Of a DNA stretch of 64,000 nt, positions 13,421-27,635 are shown piece by piece. The notes below the pieces were generated by a model, which saw nothing but the letters and a program-made list of their open reading frames with translations, was not told the DNA's origin and did no database searches. Position 1 is the first letter of the stretch. Each line of letters begins with the position of its first letter. The stretch is taken from the NCBI RefSeq assembly GCF_051014685.1, contig NW_027478398.1, positions 2,232,001 to 2,296,000 on the forward strand. Direction: 5' to 3'. Position numbers and translations under genes: made by a program. The DNA is from Ptiloglossa arizonensis (taxonomy: Eukaryota > Arthropoda > Insecta > Hymenoptera > Colletidae).

Positions 13421-15897
13421 CATCAAAATTTTCGCAAGTCTGACACTCGAAACCAATAACTACTATGGCCTAGGGCAAAAATACACATACCGTTGTAATC
13501 GGGCGAGTTTCTGCATTTAGATACAACAGGAATTTCTCGAGTTCGTCAATCCGTTCGCGAGATATGGGAGTTTGAAGTTAAGGAATGGTTGAGAAACCAT
13601 CACAAATTTCGCAAGTCTGATACTCGAAACCAATAACTACCATTGCCTAGGGGAAAAATGCACATACCTTTGTAATCGGGCGAGTTTCTACTTTCAGATG
13701 CAATAGGAACTTCTCGAGTTCGTCAATCCGTTCGCGAGATATGGGAGTTTGAAGTTAAGGAATCGTTGAGAAACCGTCTAAATTTTCGCAATTCTGATGC
13801 TAGAAACGAATAACTGGAATGACCTAGGGGATAAGTACACACACCATTGTAATCGGTAGACTTTCTACTTTCAGATGCAACACGAAATAATTGAGATCGT
13901 CAATCCGTTCGCGAGATATGGGAGTTTGAAGTTAAGGAATGCTTGAGAAACCATCAAAATTTTCGCAAGTCTGATACTCGAAACCAATAACTACAATGCC
14001 CTAGGGAAAAAATACACATACCTTTGCAATCGGGCGAGTTTATACTTTCAGATGCAACAGGAATTTCTCGAGCTCGTCAATCCGTTCGCGAGGTATCGGA
14101 GTTTGAAGTTAAGGAATGGTTGAGAAACCATCAAAATGTTCGGAAGTCTGATACTCGAAACCAATAACCGGAACGGCCTAGGGGAAAAGTACACACACCA
14201 TTGTAATCGGGCCAGTATCTACTTTCAAATGCAACAGGAATTTCTCGAGTTCGTCAATCCGTTCGCGAGATATGGGAGTATGAAGTTAAGGAATGGTAGA
14301 GAAACCATCAAAATTTTCGCAAGTTTGATACTCGAAACCAATAACTGGAATGGCCTAGGGGAAAAGTACACATACCGTTGAAATCGGACGAGTTTCTGGT
14401 TTCAGATGCAACAGGAATTTCTCGAGTTCGTCAATCCGTTCGCGAGATATGGGAGTTTGAAGTTAAGGAATGGTTGAGAAACCATCACAAATTTCGCAAG
14501 TCTGATATTCGAAACCAATAACTACCATTGCCTAGGGGAAAAATGCACATACCTTTGTAATCGGGCGAGTATCTACTTTCAGATGCAACAGGAATTCCTC
14601 GAGTTCGTCAATCCGTTCGCGAGATATGGGAGTTTGAAGTTAAGGAATGGTTGAGAAACCATCAAAATTTTCTCAAGTCTGATACTCGAAACCAGTAACC
14701 GGAACGGCCTAGGGGAAAAGTACACACACCATTGTAATCGGGCCAGTTTCTACTTTCAAATGCAACAGGAATTTCTCGAGTTCGCCAATCCGTTCGCGAG
14801 GTATCGGAGTTTGAAGTTAAGGAATGGTTGAGAAACCATCAAAATGTTCGGAAGTCTGATACTCGAAACCAATAACCGGAACGGCCTAGGGGAAAAGTAC
14901 ACACACCGTTGTAATCGGGCAAGTTTCTACTTTCAAATGCAACAGGAATTTCTCGAGTTCGTCAATCCGTTCGCGAGATATGGGAGTTTGAAGTTAAGGA
15001 ATGCTTGAGAAACCATCAAAATTTTCGCAATTCTGATGCTAGAAACGAATAACTGGAATGACCTAGGGGAAAAGTATACACACCATTGTAATCGGTAGAC
15101 TTTCTACTTTCAGATGCAACAGGAAATAATTGAGTTCGTCAATCCGTTCGCGAGATATGGGAGTTTGACGTTAAGGAATGCTTGAGAAACCATCAAAATT
15201 TTCGCAAGTCTGATACTCGAAACCAATAAGTGGAACGGCCTAGGGGCAAAGTATATACACCATTGTAATGGGGCGAGTTTCTACTTTCAGATGCAACGGA
15301 CTTTCTCGAGTTCGCCAATCCGTTCGCGAGATATGGGAGTTTGAAGTTAAGGAATGGTTGAGAAACCATCAAAATTTTCGCAAGTCTGATACTCGAAACC
15401 GATAACTGGAACGGCCTAGGGGAAATGTACACACACCGTTGTAATCGGGCAAGTTTCTACTTTCAAATGCAACAGGAATTTCTCGAGTTCGTCAATCCGT
15501 TCGCGAGATATGGGAGTTTGAAGTTAAGGAATGCTTGAGAAACCATCAAAATTTTCGCAATTCTGATGCTAGAAACGAATAACTGGAATGACCTAGGGGA
15601 AAAGTATACACACCATTGTAATCGGTAGACTTTCTACTTTCAGATGCAACAGGAAATAATTGAGCTCGTCAATCCGTTCGCGAGATATGGGAGTTTGACG
15701 TTAAGGAATGCTTGAGAAACCATCAAAATTTTCGCAAGTCTGATACTCGAAACCAATAAGTACAATGCCCTAGGGAAAAAATACACATACCTTTGCAATC
15801 GGGCGAGTTTATACTTTCAGATGCAACAGGGATTTCTCGAGCTAGTCAATCCGTTCGCGAGATATGGGAGTTTGAAGTTAAGGAATGGTTGAGAAAC
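13421..15897 (+). repeat. HOR copy 2, shortened to 14 monomers (2,477 bp)
   Basis: It follows copy 1 at offset 2,831 until about 14091, then at offset 2,477 (for example cgaggtatcgg to aaaatgttcgg, and the ggtagag unit at 11819 and 14296). The shift is 354 bp, so two monomers of copy 1 (about 11261-11614) are missing here. The next gacactcg marker, at 15919, is 2,477 bp after the one at 13442. Confidence 0.8.
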
Positions 15898-18400
15898 CAT
15901 CAAAATTTTCGCAAGTCTGACACTCGAAACCAATAACTACTATGGCCTAGGGCAAAAATACACATACCGTTGTAATCGGGCGAGTTTCTGCTTTTAGATA
16001 CAACAGGAATTTCTCGAGTTCGTCAATCCGTTCGCGAGATATTGGAGTTTGAAGTTAAGGAATGGTTGAGAAACCATCACAAATTTCGCAAGTCTGATAC
16101 TCGAAACCAATAACTACCATTGCCTAGGGGAAAAATGCACATACCTTTGTAATCGGGCGAGTTTCTAGTTTCAGATGCAATAGGAACTTCTCGAGTTCGT
16201 CAATCCGTTCGCGAGATATGGGAGTTTGAAGTTAAGGAATCGTTGAGAAACCGTCTAAATTTTCGCAATTCTGATGCTAGAAACGAATAACTGGAATGAC
16301 CTAGGGGATAAGTACACACACCATTGTAATCGGTAGACTTTCTACTTTCAGATGCAACACGAAATAATTGAGATCGTCAATCCGTTCGCGAGATATGGGA
16401 GTTTGAAGTTAAGGAATGCTTGAGAAACCATCAAAATTTTCGCAATTCTGATGCTAGAAACGAATAACTGGAATGACCTAGGGGAAAAGTATACACACCA
16501 TTGTAATCGGTAGACTTTCTACTTTCAGATGCAACAGGAAATAATTGAGCTCGTCAATCCGTTCGCGAGATATGGGAGTTTGACGTTAAGGAATGCTTGA
16601 GAAACCATCAAAATTTTCGCAAGTCTGATACTCGAAACCAATAACTACAATGCCCTAGGGAAAAAATACACATACCTTTGCAATCGGGCGAGTTTATACT
16701 TTCAGATGCAACAGGAATTTCTCGAGCTCGTCAATCCGTTCGCGAGATATGGGAGTTCGAAATTAAGGAACGGTTGAGAAACCATCAAAATTTTCGCTAA
16801 ACTGATACTCGAAACCAATAACTGGAATGGCCTAGGGGAAAAGTACACACACCATTGTAATGGGGCGAGTTTCTACTTTCAGATGCAACAGGAATTCCTC
16901 GAGTTCGTCAATCCGTTCGCGAGATATGGGAGTTTGAAGTTAAGGAATGGTTGAGAAACCATCAAAATTTTCTCAAGTCTGATACTCGAAACCAGTAACC
17001 GGAACGGCCTAGGGGAAAAGTGCACACACCATTGTAATCGGGCCAGTTTCTACTTTCAAATGCAACAGGAATTTCTCGAGTTCGCCAATCCGTTCGCGAG
17101 GTATCGGAGTTTGAAGTTAAGGAATGGTTGAGAAACCATCAAAATGTTCGGAAGTCTGATACTCGAAACCCATAACCGGAACGGCCTAGGGGAAAAGTAC
17201 ACACACCATTGTAATCGGGCCAGTTTCTACTTTCAAATGCAACAGGAATTTCTCGAGTTCGTCAATCCGTTCGCGAGATATGGGAGTATGAAGTTAAGGA
17301 ATGGTAGAGAAACCATCAAAATTTTCGCAAGTTTGATACTCGAAACCAATAACTGGAATGGCCTAGGGGAAAAGTACACATACCGTTGAAATCGGACGAG
17401 TTTCTGGTTTCAGATGCAACAGGAATTTCTCGAGTTCGTCAATCCGTTAGCGAGATATGGGAGTTTGAAGTTAAGGAATGGTTGAGAAACCATCAAAATG
17501 TTCGGAAGTCTGATACTCGAAACCCATAACCGGAACGGCCTAGGGGAAAAGTACACACACCATTGTAATCGGGCCAGTTTCTACTTTCAAATGCAACAGG
17601 AATTTCTCGAGTTCGTCAATCCGTTCGCGAGATATGGGAGTTTGACGTTAAGGAATGGTTGAGAAACCATCAAAATTTTCGCAAGTCTGATACTCGAAAC
17701 CAATAACTGGAACGGCCTAGGGGAAATGTACACACACCGTTGTAATCGGGCAAGTTTCTACTTTCAAATGCAACAGGAATTTCTCGAGTTCGTCAATCCG
17801 TTCGCGAGATATGGGAGTTTGAAGTTAAGGAATGCTTGAGGAACCATCAAAATTTTCGCAATTCTGATGCTAGAAACGAATAACTGGAATGACCTAGGGG
17901 AAAAGTATACACACCATTGTAATCGGTAGACTTTCTACTTTCAGATGCAACAGGAAATAATTGAGTTCGTCAATCCGTTCGCGAGATATGGGAGTTTGAC
18001 GTTAAGGAATGCTTGAGAAACCATCAAAATTTTCGCAAGTCTGATACTCGAAACCAATAAGTGGAACGGCCTAGGGGCAAAGTATATACACCATTGTAAT
18101 GGGGCGAGTTTCTACTTTCAGATGCAACGGACTTTCTCGAGATCGCCAATCCGTTCGCGAGATATGGGAGTTTGAAGTTAAGGAATGGTTGAGAAACCAT
18201 CAAAATTTTCGCAAGTCTGATACTCGAAACCAATAACTGGAACGGCCTAGGGGAAATGTACACACACCGTTGTAATCGGGCAAGTTTCTACTTTCAAATG
18301 CAACAGGAATTTCTCGAGTTCGTCAATCCGTTCGCGAGATATGGGAGTTTGAAGTTAAGGAATGCTTGAGAAACCATCAAAATTTTCGCAAGTCTGATAC
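15898..18400 (+). repeat. HOR copy 3 with rearranged monomers
   Basis: It starts like copies 1 and 2 (gacactcg at 15919). Near 16441 it carries an additional unit with cgcaattctgatgc and aaataattgagctcg. It then regains the gttcgaaattaagg and cgctaaactg units that copy 1 has and copy 2 lost. Offsets to copy 2 later become 3,008 and 2,831 bp (17 and 16 units, each minus 1). The right edge is approximate, because the sequence grades into the next block. Confidence 0.65.
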
Positions 18401-19624
18401 TCGAAACCAATAAGTACAATGCCCTAGGGAAAAAATACACATACCTTTGCAATCGGGCGAGTTTATACTTTCAGATGCAACAGGAATTTCTCGAGCTCGT
18501 CAATCCGTTCGCGAGATATGGGAGTTCGAAATTAAGGAACGGTTGAGAAACCATCAAAATTTTCGCTAAACTGATACTCGAAACCAATTACTGGAATGGC
18601 CTAGGGGAAAAGTACACACACCATTGTAATGGGGCGAGTTTCTACTTTCAGACGCAACAGGAATTCCTCGAGTTCGTCAATCCGTTCGCGAGATATGGGA
18701 GTTTGAAGTTAAGGAATGGTTGAGAAACCATCAAAATTTTCTCAAGTCTGATACTCGAAACCAATAACTACAAAGCCCTAGGGGAAAAATACACATACCT
18801 TTGTAATCGGGCGAGTTTATACTTTCAGATGCAACAGGAATTTCTCGAGCTCGCCAATCCGTTCGCGAGATATGGGAGTTTGAAATTAAGGAATGGTTGA
18901 GAAACCATCAAAATTTTCGCAAGCCGGATACTCGAAACCAATAACCGGAACGGCCTAGGGGAAAAGTACACACACCATTGTAATCGGGCCAGTTTCTACT
19001 TTCAAATGCAACAGGAATTTCTCGAGTTCGCCAATCCGTTCGCGAGGTATCGGAGTTTGAAGTTAAGGAATGGTTGAGAAACCATCAAAATGTTCGGAAG
19101 TCTGATACCCGAAACCAATAACCGGAACGGCCTAGGGGAAAAGTACACACACCATTGTAATCGGGCCAGTTTCTACTTTCAAATGCAACAGGAATTTCTC
19201 GACTTCGTCAATCCGTTCGCGAGATATGGGAGTTTGAAGTTAAGGAATGGTAGAGAAACCATCAAAATTTTCGCAATTCTGATGCTAGAAACGAATAACG
19301 GGAATGACCTAGGGGAAAAGTACACACACCATTGTAATCGGGCAAGTATCTACTTTCAGAGGCGCAGGAACTTCTCGAGTTCGCCAAACCGTTCGCGAGA
19401 TATGAGAGTTTGAAGTTAAGGAATGGTTGCGAAACCACCAAAATTTTCGCAAGTCTGATACTCGAAACCAATAACCGGAACGGCCTAGGGGAAAAGTACA
19501 CACACCATTGTAATCGGGCCAGTTTCTACTTTCAAATGCAACAGGAATTCCTCGAGTTCGTCAATCCGTTCGCGAGATATGGGAGTTTGAAGTTAAGGAA
19601 TGGTAGAGAAACCATCAAAATTTT
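18355..19624 (+). repeat. block duplicated 2,653 bp downstream, copy 1
   Basis: The rare allele cgctaaactgatactcg with aaccaattactgg occurs near 18568 and 21221, and aagccggatactcg at 18921 and 21574; both pairs are 2,653 bp apart (15 units minus 2). The copies separate at about 19,624 and 22,278, where cgcaagccgg is replaced by cgcaattctg. The block contains the first unit of the 4-mer at 18,921. Confidence 0.75.
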
Positions 19625-20334
19625 CGCAAGCCGGATACTCGAAACCAATAACCGGAACGGCCTAGGGGAAAAGTACACACACCATTGTAATCGGGCCAGT
19701 TTCTACTTTCAAATGCAACAGGAATTTCTCGAGTTCGCCAATCCGTTCGCGAGGTATCGGAGTTTGAAGTTAAGGAATGGTTGAGAAACCATCAAAATGT
19801 TCGGAAGTCTGATACCCGAAACCAATAACCGGAACGGCCTAGGGGAAAAGTACACACAACATTGTAATCGGGCCAGTTTCTACTTTCAAATGCAACAGGA
19901 ATTTCTCGACTTCGTCAATCCGTTCGCGAGATATGGGAGTTTGAAGTTAAGGAATGGTAGAGAAACCATCAAAATTTTCGCAATTCTGATGCTAGAAACG
20001 AATAACGGGAATGACCTAGGGGAAAAGTACACACACCATTGTAATCGGGCAATTATCTACTTTCAGAGGCGGCAGGAACTTCTCGAGTTCGCCAAACCGT
20101 TCGCGAGATATGAGAGTTTGAAGTTAAGGAATGGTTGCGAAACCACCAAAATTTTCGCAAGTCTGATACTCGAAACCAATAACCGGAACGGCCTAGGGGA
20201 AAAGTACACACACCATTGTAATCGGGCCAGTTTCTACTTTCAAATGCAACAGGAATTTCTCGAGTTCGTCAATCCGTTCGCGAGATATGGGAGTTTGAAG
20301 TTAAGGAATGGTAGAGAAACCATCAAAATTTTCG
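18921..20334 (+). repeat. 4-mer tandem duplication (period 707 bp)
   Basis: aagccggatactcg is at 18921 and 19628 and the following units match in order: gatacccgaaacc, ctcgacttcg, ggtagagaaacc, gggaatgacc, ggttgcgaaaccacc. Spacing is 707 bp (4 units minus 1). Several units carry ggtagag or ggttgcg instead of ggttgag. This removes the TGA that normally interrupts one plus-strand frame, giving the longest open frame in the window at 19797-20492. I regard that frame as non-coding. Confidence 0.8.
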
Positions 20335-21007
20335 CAATTCTGATGCTAGAAACGAATAACTGGAATGACCTAGGGGAAAAGTACACACACCATTGTAATC
20401 GGGCAAGTATCTACTTTCAGAGGCGAGTGGAACTTCTCGAGTTCGCCAATCCGTTCGCGAGATATGAGAGTTTGAAGTTAAGGAATGGTTGAGAAACCAC
20501 CAAAATTTTCGCAAATCTGATACTCGAAACCAATAACCGGAACTGCCTAGGGGAAAAGTACACATACCATTGTAATGGGGCCAGTTTCTACTTTCAAATG
20601 CAACAGGAATTTCTCGAGATCGTCAATCCGTTCGCGAGATATGGGAGTTTGAAGTTAAGGAATGGTTGAGAATCCATCAAAATTTGCGCAAGTGTGATAC
20701 TCGAAACCAATAACTGGAATGGCCTAGGGGAAAAGTAAACACACCATTGTAATCGGTAGACTTTCTACTTTCAGATGCAACAGGAAATAAATGAGTTCGT
20801 CAATCCGTTCGCGAGATATGGGAGTTTACGTTAAGGAATGCTTGAGAAACCATCAAAATTTTCGCAAGTCTGATACTCGAAACCAATAACTGGAACGGCC
20901 TAGGGGCAAAGTATATACACCATTGTAATGGGGCGAGTTTCTACTTTCAGATGCAACAGGACTTTCTCGAGTTCGCCAATCCGTTCGCGAGATATGGGAG
21001 TTTGACG

Positions 21008-22278
21008 TTAAGGAATGCTTGAGAAACCATCAAAATTTTCGCAAGTCTGATACTCGAAACCAATAACTACAATGCCCTAGGGAAAAAATACACATACCTT
21101 TGCAATCGGGCGAGTTTATACTTTCAGATGCAACAGGAATTTCTCGAGCTCGTCAATCCGTTCGCGAGATATGGGAGTTCGAAATTAAGGAACGGTTGAG
21201 AAACCATCAAAATTTTCGCTAAACTGATACTCGAAACCAATTACTGGAATGGCCTAGGGGAAAAGTACACACACCATTGTAATGGGGCGAGTTTCTACTT
21301 TCAGATGCAACAGGAATTCCTCGAGTTCGTCAATCCGTTCGCGAGATATGGGAGTTTGAAGTTAAGGAATGGTTGAGAAACCATCAAAATTTTCTCAAGT
21401 CTGATACTCGAAACCAATAACTACAAATCCCTAGGGGAAAAATACACATACCTTTGTAATCGGGCGAGTTTATACTTTCAGATGCAACAGGAATTTCTCG
21501 AGCTCGTCAATCCGTTCGCGAGATATGGGAGTTTGAAATTAATTAATGGTTGAGAAACCATCAAAATTTTCGCAAGCCGGATACTCGAAACCAATAACCG
21601 GAACGGCCTAGGGGAAAAGTACACACACCATTGTAATCGGGCCAGTTTCTACTTTCAAATGCAACAGGAATTTCTCGAGTTCGCCAATCCGTTCGCGAGG
21701 TATCGGAGTTTGAAGTTAAGGAATGGTTGAGAAACCATCAAAATGTTCGGAAGTCTGATACTCGAAACCAATAACCGGAACGGCCTAGGGGAAAAGTACA
21801 CATACCGTTGTAATCGGGCCAGTTTCTACTTTCAAATGCAACAGGAATTTCTCGAGATCGTCAATCCGTTCGCGAGATATGGGAGTTTGAAGTTAAGGAA
21901 TGGTAGAGAAACCATCAAAATTTTCGCAATTCTGATGCTAGAAACGAATAACGGGAATGACCTAGGGGAAAAGTACACACACCATTGTAATCGGGCAAGT
22001 ATCTACTTTCAGAGGCGACAGGAACTTCTCGAGTTCGCCAATCCGTTCGCGAGATATGAGAGTTTGAAGTTAAGGAATGGTTGAGAAACCACCAAAATTT
22101 TCGCAAGTCTGATACTCGAAACCAATAACCGGAACGGCCTAGGGGAAAAGTACACACCCCATTGTAATCGGGCCAGTTTCTACTTTCAAATGCAACAGGA
22201 ATTTCTCGAGTTCGTCAATCCGTTCGCGAGATATGGGAGTTTGAAGTTAAGGAATGGTAGAGAAACCATCAAAATTTT
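21008..22278 (+). repeat. block duplicated from 18,355, copy 2
   Basis: This is the partner of 18,355-19,624. Differences from copy 1 include aataactacaat for aataagtacaat, acataccgttg for acacaccattg near 21800, ctcgagatcg for ctcgacttcg, and ggttgag for ggttgcg. It therefore seems older than the 31-mer and 21-mer duplications farther right. Confidence 0.7.
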
Positions 22279-22799
22279 CGCAATTCTGATGCTAGAAACG
22301 AATAACTGGAATGACCTAGGGGAAAAGTACACACACCATTGTAATGGGGCCAGTTTCTACTTTCAAATGCAACAGGAATTTCTCGAGATCGTCAATCCGT
22401 TCGCGAGATATGGGAGTTTGAAGTTAAGGAATGGTTGAGAAACCATCAAAATTTGCGCAAGTGTGATACTCGAAACCAATAACTGGAATGGCCTAGGGGA
22501 AAAGTACACACACCATTGTAATCGGTAGACTTTCTACTTTCGGATGCAACAGGAAATAATTGAGTTCGTCAATCCGTTCGCGAGATATGGGAGTTTGACG
22601 TTAAGGAATGCTTGAGAAACCATCAAAATTTTCGCAAGTCTGATAATCGAAACCAATAACTGGAACGGCCTAGGGGCAAAGTATACACACCATTGTAATG
22701 GGGCGAGTTTCTACTTTCAGATGCAACAGGACTTTCTCGAGTTCGCCAATCCGTTCGCGAGATATGGGAGTTTGAAGTTAAGGAATGCTTGAGAAACCA

Positions 22800-25700
22800 T
22801 CAAAATTTTCGCAAGTCTGATACTCGAAACCAATAACTACAAAGCCCCAGGGGAAAAATACACATACCTTTGTAATCGGGCGAGTTTCTGGTTTCAGATG
22901 CAACAGGAATTTCTCGAGTTCGTCAATCCATTCGCGAGATATGGGAGTTTGAAGTTAAGGAATGGTTGAGAAACCATCACAAATTTCGCAAGTCTGATAC
23001 TCGAAACCAATAACTACCATTGCCTAGGGGAAAAATGCACATACCTATGTAATCGGGCGAGATTCTACTTTCAGATGCAATAGGAATTTCTCGAGTTCGT
23101 CGATCCGTTCGCGAGATATGGGAGTTTGAAGTTAAGGAATGGTTGAGAAACCATCAAAATTTGCGCAAGTGTGATACTCGAAACCAATAACTGGAATGGC
23201 CTAGGGGAAAAGTATGTACACCATTGTAATGGGGCGAGTTTCTACTTTCAGATGCAACAGGACTTTCTCGAGTTCGCCAATCCGTTCGCGAGATGTGGGA
23301 GTTTGAAGTTAAGGAATGGTTGAGAAACCATCAAAATTTTCGCAAGTCTGATACTCGAAACCAATAACTGGAACGGCCTAGGGGAAAAGTACACACACCG
23401 TTGTAATCGGGCAAGTTTCTACTTTCAAATGCAACAGGAATTTCTCGAGTTCGTCAATCCGTTCGCGAGATATGGGAGTTTGAAGTTAAGGAATGCTTGA
23501 GAAACCATCAAAATTTTCGCAAGTCTGATACTCGAAACCAATAATTGGAACGGCCTAGGGGCAAAGTATATACACCATTCTAATGGGGCGAGTTTCTACT
23601 TTCAGATGCAACAGGACTTTCTCGAGTTCGCCAATCCGTTCGCGAGATATGGGAGTTTGAAGTTAAGGAATGGTTGAGAAACCATCAAAATTTTCTCAAG
23701 TCTGATACTCGAAACCAGTAACTACAAAGCCCTAGGGGAAAAATGCACATACCTATGTAATCGGGCGAGATTCTACTTTCAGATGCAATAGGAATTTCTC
23801 GAGTTCGTCGATCCGTTCGCGAGATATGGGAGTTTGAAGTTAAGGAATGGTTGAGAAACCATCAAAATTTTCTCAAGTCTGATACTCGAAACCAATAACT
23901 ACAAAGCCCCAGGGGAAAAATACACATACCTTTGTAATCGGGCGAGTTTATACTTTCAGATGCAACAGGAATTTCTCGAGTTCGTCAATCCGTTCGCGAG
24001 ATATGGGAGTTTGAAGTTAAGGAATGGTTGAGAAACCATCAAAATTTTCTCAAGTCTGATACTCGAAACCAATAACTACAAAGCCCCAGGGGAAAAATAC
24101 ACATACCTTTGTAATCGGGCGAGTTTATACTTTCAGATGCAACAGGAATTTCTCGAGTTCGCCAATCCGTTCGCGAGATATGGGAGTTTGAAGTTAAGGA
24201 ATGGTTGAGATCCATCAAAGTGTTCGGAAGTCTGATACTCGAAACCAATAACTACTATGGCCTAGGGCAAAAATAAACATACCGTTGTAATCGGGCGAGT
24301 TTCTGCTTTTAGATGCAACAGGAATTTCTCGAGTACGTCAATCCGTTCGCGAGATATGGGAGTTTGAAATTAAGGAACGGTTGAGAAACCATCAAAATTG
24401 TCGCAAGTCTGATACTCGAAACCAATAACTACAAAGGCTTAGGGGAAAAATACACATACCTTTGTAATCGGTCGTGTTTCTACTTTCAGATGCAACAGGA
24501 ATTTCTCCAGTTCGTCAATCCGTTCGCGAGTAATGGGAGTTTGAAGTTAAGGAATGGTTGAGAAACCATCAAAATTTTCGCAATTGTGATACTCGAAACC
24601 AATAACTAGAACGGCCAAGGGGAAAAATACACATACCGTTGTAATCGGACGAGTTTCGCTTTCAGATGCAACAGGAATTTCTCGAGTTCGTCAATCCGTT
24701 CGCGAGATATGGGAGTTTGAAGTTAAGGAATGTTTGAGAAACCATCACAAATTTCGCAAGTCTGATACTCGAAACCAATAACTACCATTGCCTAGGGGAA
24801 AAATGCACATACCTTTGTCATCGGGCGAGTTTCTACTTTCAGATGCAATAGGAATTTCTCGAGTTCGTCAATCCGTTCGCGAGATATGGGAGTTTGAAGT
24901 TAAGGAATTGCTGAGAAACCATCAAAATTTTCGCAATTCTGATGCTAGAAACGAATAACTGGAATGACTTAGGGGAAAAGTACACACACCATTGTAATCG
25001 GTAGACTTTCTACTTTCAGATGCAACAGGAAATAATTGAGTTCGTCAATCGGTTCGCTAGATATGGGAGTTTGACGTTAAGGAATGCTTGAGAAACCATC
25101 ACAAATTTCGCAAGTCTGATACTCGAAACCAATAACTACAAAGCCCTAGTGGAAAAATACACATACCTTTGTAATCGGGCGAGTTTATACTTTCAGATGC
25201 AACAGGAATTTCTCGAGCTCGTCAATCCGTTCGCGAGATATGGGAGATTGAAGTTAAGGAATGGTTGAGAACCATCAAAATTTTCGCAAGTCTGATACTC
25301 GAAACCAATAACTGGAACGGCCTAGGGGCAAAGTATACACACCATTGCAATCGGGCCAGTTTCTACTTTCAAATGCAACAGGAATTTCCCGAGTTCGCCA
25401 ATCCGTTCGCGAGGTATCGGAGTTTGAAGTTGAGGAATGGTTGAGAAACCATCAAAATTTCGCAAGTCTGATACTCGAAACCAGTAACTACTATTGCCTA
25501 GGGCAAAAATACACATGCCGTTGTAATCGGTCGAGTTTCTACTTTCAGATGCAACAGGAATTTCTCGAGTTCGTCAATCCGTTCGCAAAATATAGGAGTT
25601 TGAAGTTAAGGAATGGTTGAGAATCCATCAAAATTGTCGCAATTCTGATGTTAGAATCGAATAACTGGAATGACGTAGGGGAAAAGTACACACTCCATTG

Positions 25701-27114
25701 TAATCGGTAGACTTTCTACTTTCAGATGAAACAGGAAATAATCGAGTTCGTCAATCCGTTCGCGAGATATGGGAGTTTGAAGCTAAGGAATGCTTGAGAA
25801 GCCATCAAAATTTCCGCAAGTCTGATACTCGAAACCAACAACCGGAACGGCCTAGGGGAAAAGTACACACACCATTGCAATCGGGCCAGTTTCTACTTTC
25901 AAATGCAACAGGAATTTCCCGAGTTCGCCAATCCGTTCGCGAGGTATCGGAGTTTGAAGTTGAGGAATGGTTGAGAAACCATCAAAATTTCGCAAGTCTG
26001 ATACTCGAAACCAGTAACTACTATTGCCTAGGGCAAAAATACACATGCCGTTGTAATCGGTCGAGTTTCTACTTTCAGATGCAACAGGAATTTCTCGAGT
26101 TCGTCAATCCGTTCGCGAGATATGGGAGTTTGAAGTTAAGGAATGGTTGAGAAACCATCAAAATTTTCGCAAGTGTGATACTCGAAACCAATAACTGGAA
26201 TGGCCTAGGGGAAAAGTACACATACCGTTGTAATCGGACGAGTCTCTGGTTTCAGATGCAACAGGAATTTCTCGAGTTCGTCAATCCGTTCGCGAGATAT
26301 GGGAGTTTGAAGTTAAGGAATGGTTGAGAACAATCAAAATTTTCGCAAGTGTGATACTCGAAACAAATAACTACAAAGGCCTAGGAGACAGATACACATA
26401 CCTTTGTAATCGGGCGAGTTTCTACATTCAGATGCAACAGGAATTTCTCGAGCTCGTCAATCCGTTCGCGAGATATGGGAGTTTGAAGTTAAGGAATGGT
26501 TGAGAAACCATCAAAATTTTCGCAAGTCCTATACTCGAAACCAATAACTACAAAGCCCTAGGGGAAAAATACACACACCTTTGTAATCGGGCGAGTTTAT
26601 ACTTTCAGATGCAACAGGAATTTCTCGAGTTCGTCAATCCGTTCGCGAGATATGGGAGTTTGAAGTTAAGGAATGGTTGAGAAACCATCAAAATTTTCGC
26701 AATTCTGATGCTAGAAACGAATAACTGGAATGACCTAGGGGAAAAGTACACATACCGTTGTAATCGGACGAGTCTCTGGTTTCAGATGCAACAGGAATTT
26801 CTCGAGTTCGTCAATCCGTTCGCGAGATATGGGAGTTTGAAGTTAAGGAATGGTTGAGAACAATCAAAATTTTCGCAAGTGTGATACTCGAAACAAATAA
26901 CTACAAAGGCCTAGGAGACAGATACACATTCCGTTGTAATCGGACGAGTTTCGCTTTCAGATGCAACAGGAATTTCTCGAGTTCGTCAATCCGTTCGCGA
27001 GATATGGGAGTTTGAAGTTAAGGAATGGTTGAGAAACCATCAAAATTTTCGCAATTCTGATGCTAGAAACGAATAACTGGAATGACCTAGGGAAAAAGTA
27101 CACACACCATTGTG
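22800..27114 (+). repeat. mosaic satellite region with 1- to 3-mer duplications
   Basis: No long HOR was seen. Short events include adjacent near-identical units with aagccccagggg near 23905 and 24082 (177 bp; this allele destroys the CCTAGG palindrome). A 3-mer is repeated at 25333 and 25863 (offset 530; aatttcccgagttcgcc with ccaggtaac-type neighbours). Another 3-mer lies at 26221 and 26751 (offset 530; cataccgttg with gagtctctgg). Units with ctaggagacagatacac appear near 26383, 26913 and 27265. A small deletion shortens the dyad near 24207 (gttgagatccatc). Confidence 0.65.
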
Positions 27115-27635
27115 ATCGGTCGACTTTCTACTTTCAGATGCAACAGGAAATAATCGAGTTCATCAATCGGTTCGCGAGATATGGGAGTTTGAAGTTAAGG
27201 AATGGTTGAGAAACCAGCAAAATATTCGCAAGTCTGATACTCGAAACCAATAACTACAAAGGCCTAGGAGACAGATACACATACCTTTGTAATCGGGCGA
27301 GTTTCTACATTCAGATGCAACAGGAATTTCTCGAGCTCGTCAATCCGTTCGCGAGATATGGGAGTTTGAAGTTAAGGAATGGTTGAGAAACCATCAAAAT
27401 TTTCGCAAGTCCTATACCCGAAACCAATAACTGGAATGGCCTGGGGGAAAAATACACATACCGTTGTAATCGGACGAGTTTCTGGTTTCAGATGCAACAG
27501 GAATTTCTCGAGTTCGTCAATCCGTTCGCGAGATATGGGAGTTTGAAGTTAAGGAATGGTTGAGAAACCATCAAAATGTTCGGAAGTCTGATACTCGAAA
27601 CCAATAACTACTATAGCCTAGGGCAAAAATACACA

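Noticed and set aside
19797..20492. 231-codon plus-strand open frame and its shorter relatives at 8175, 11659, 14136, 17144, 19090, 19410 and 21743
   Set aside because: All are translations of the 177-bp unit, which keeps frame because it is 59 codons long. The peptide simply repeats every 59 residues, starts and stops depend on single monomer variants, and the same DNA is open in other frames and on the other strand. There is no promoter or non-repeat domain.
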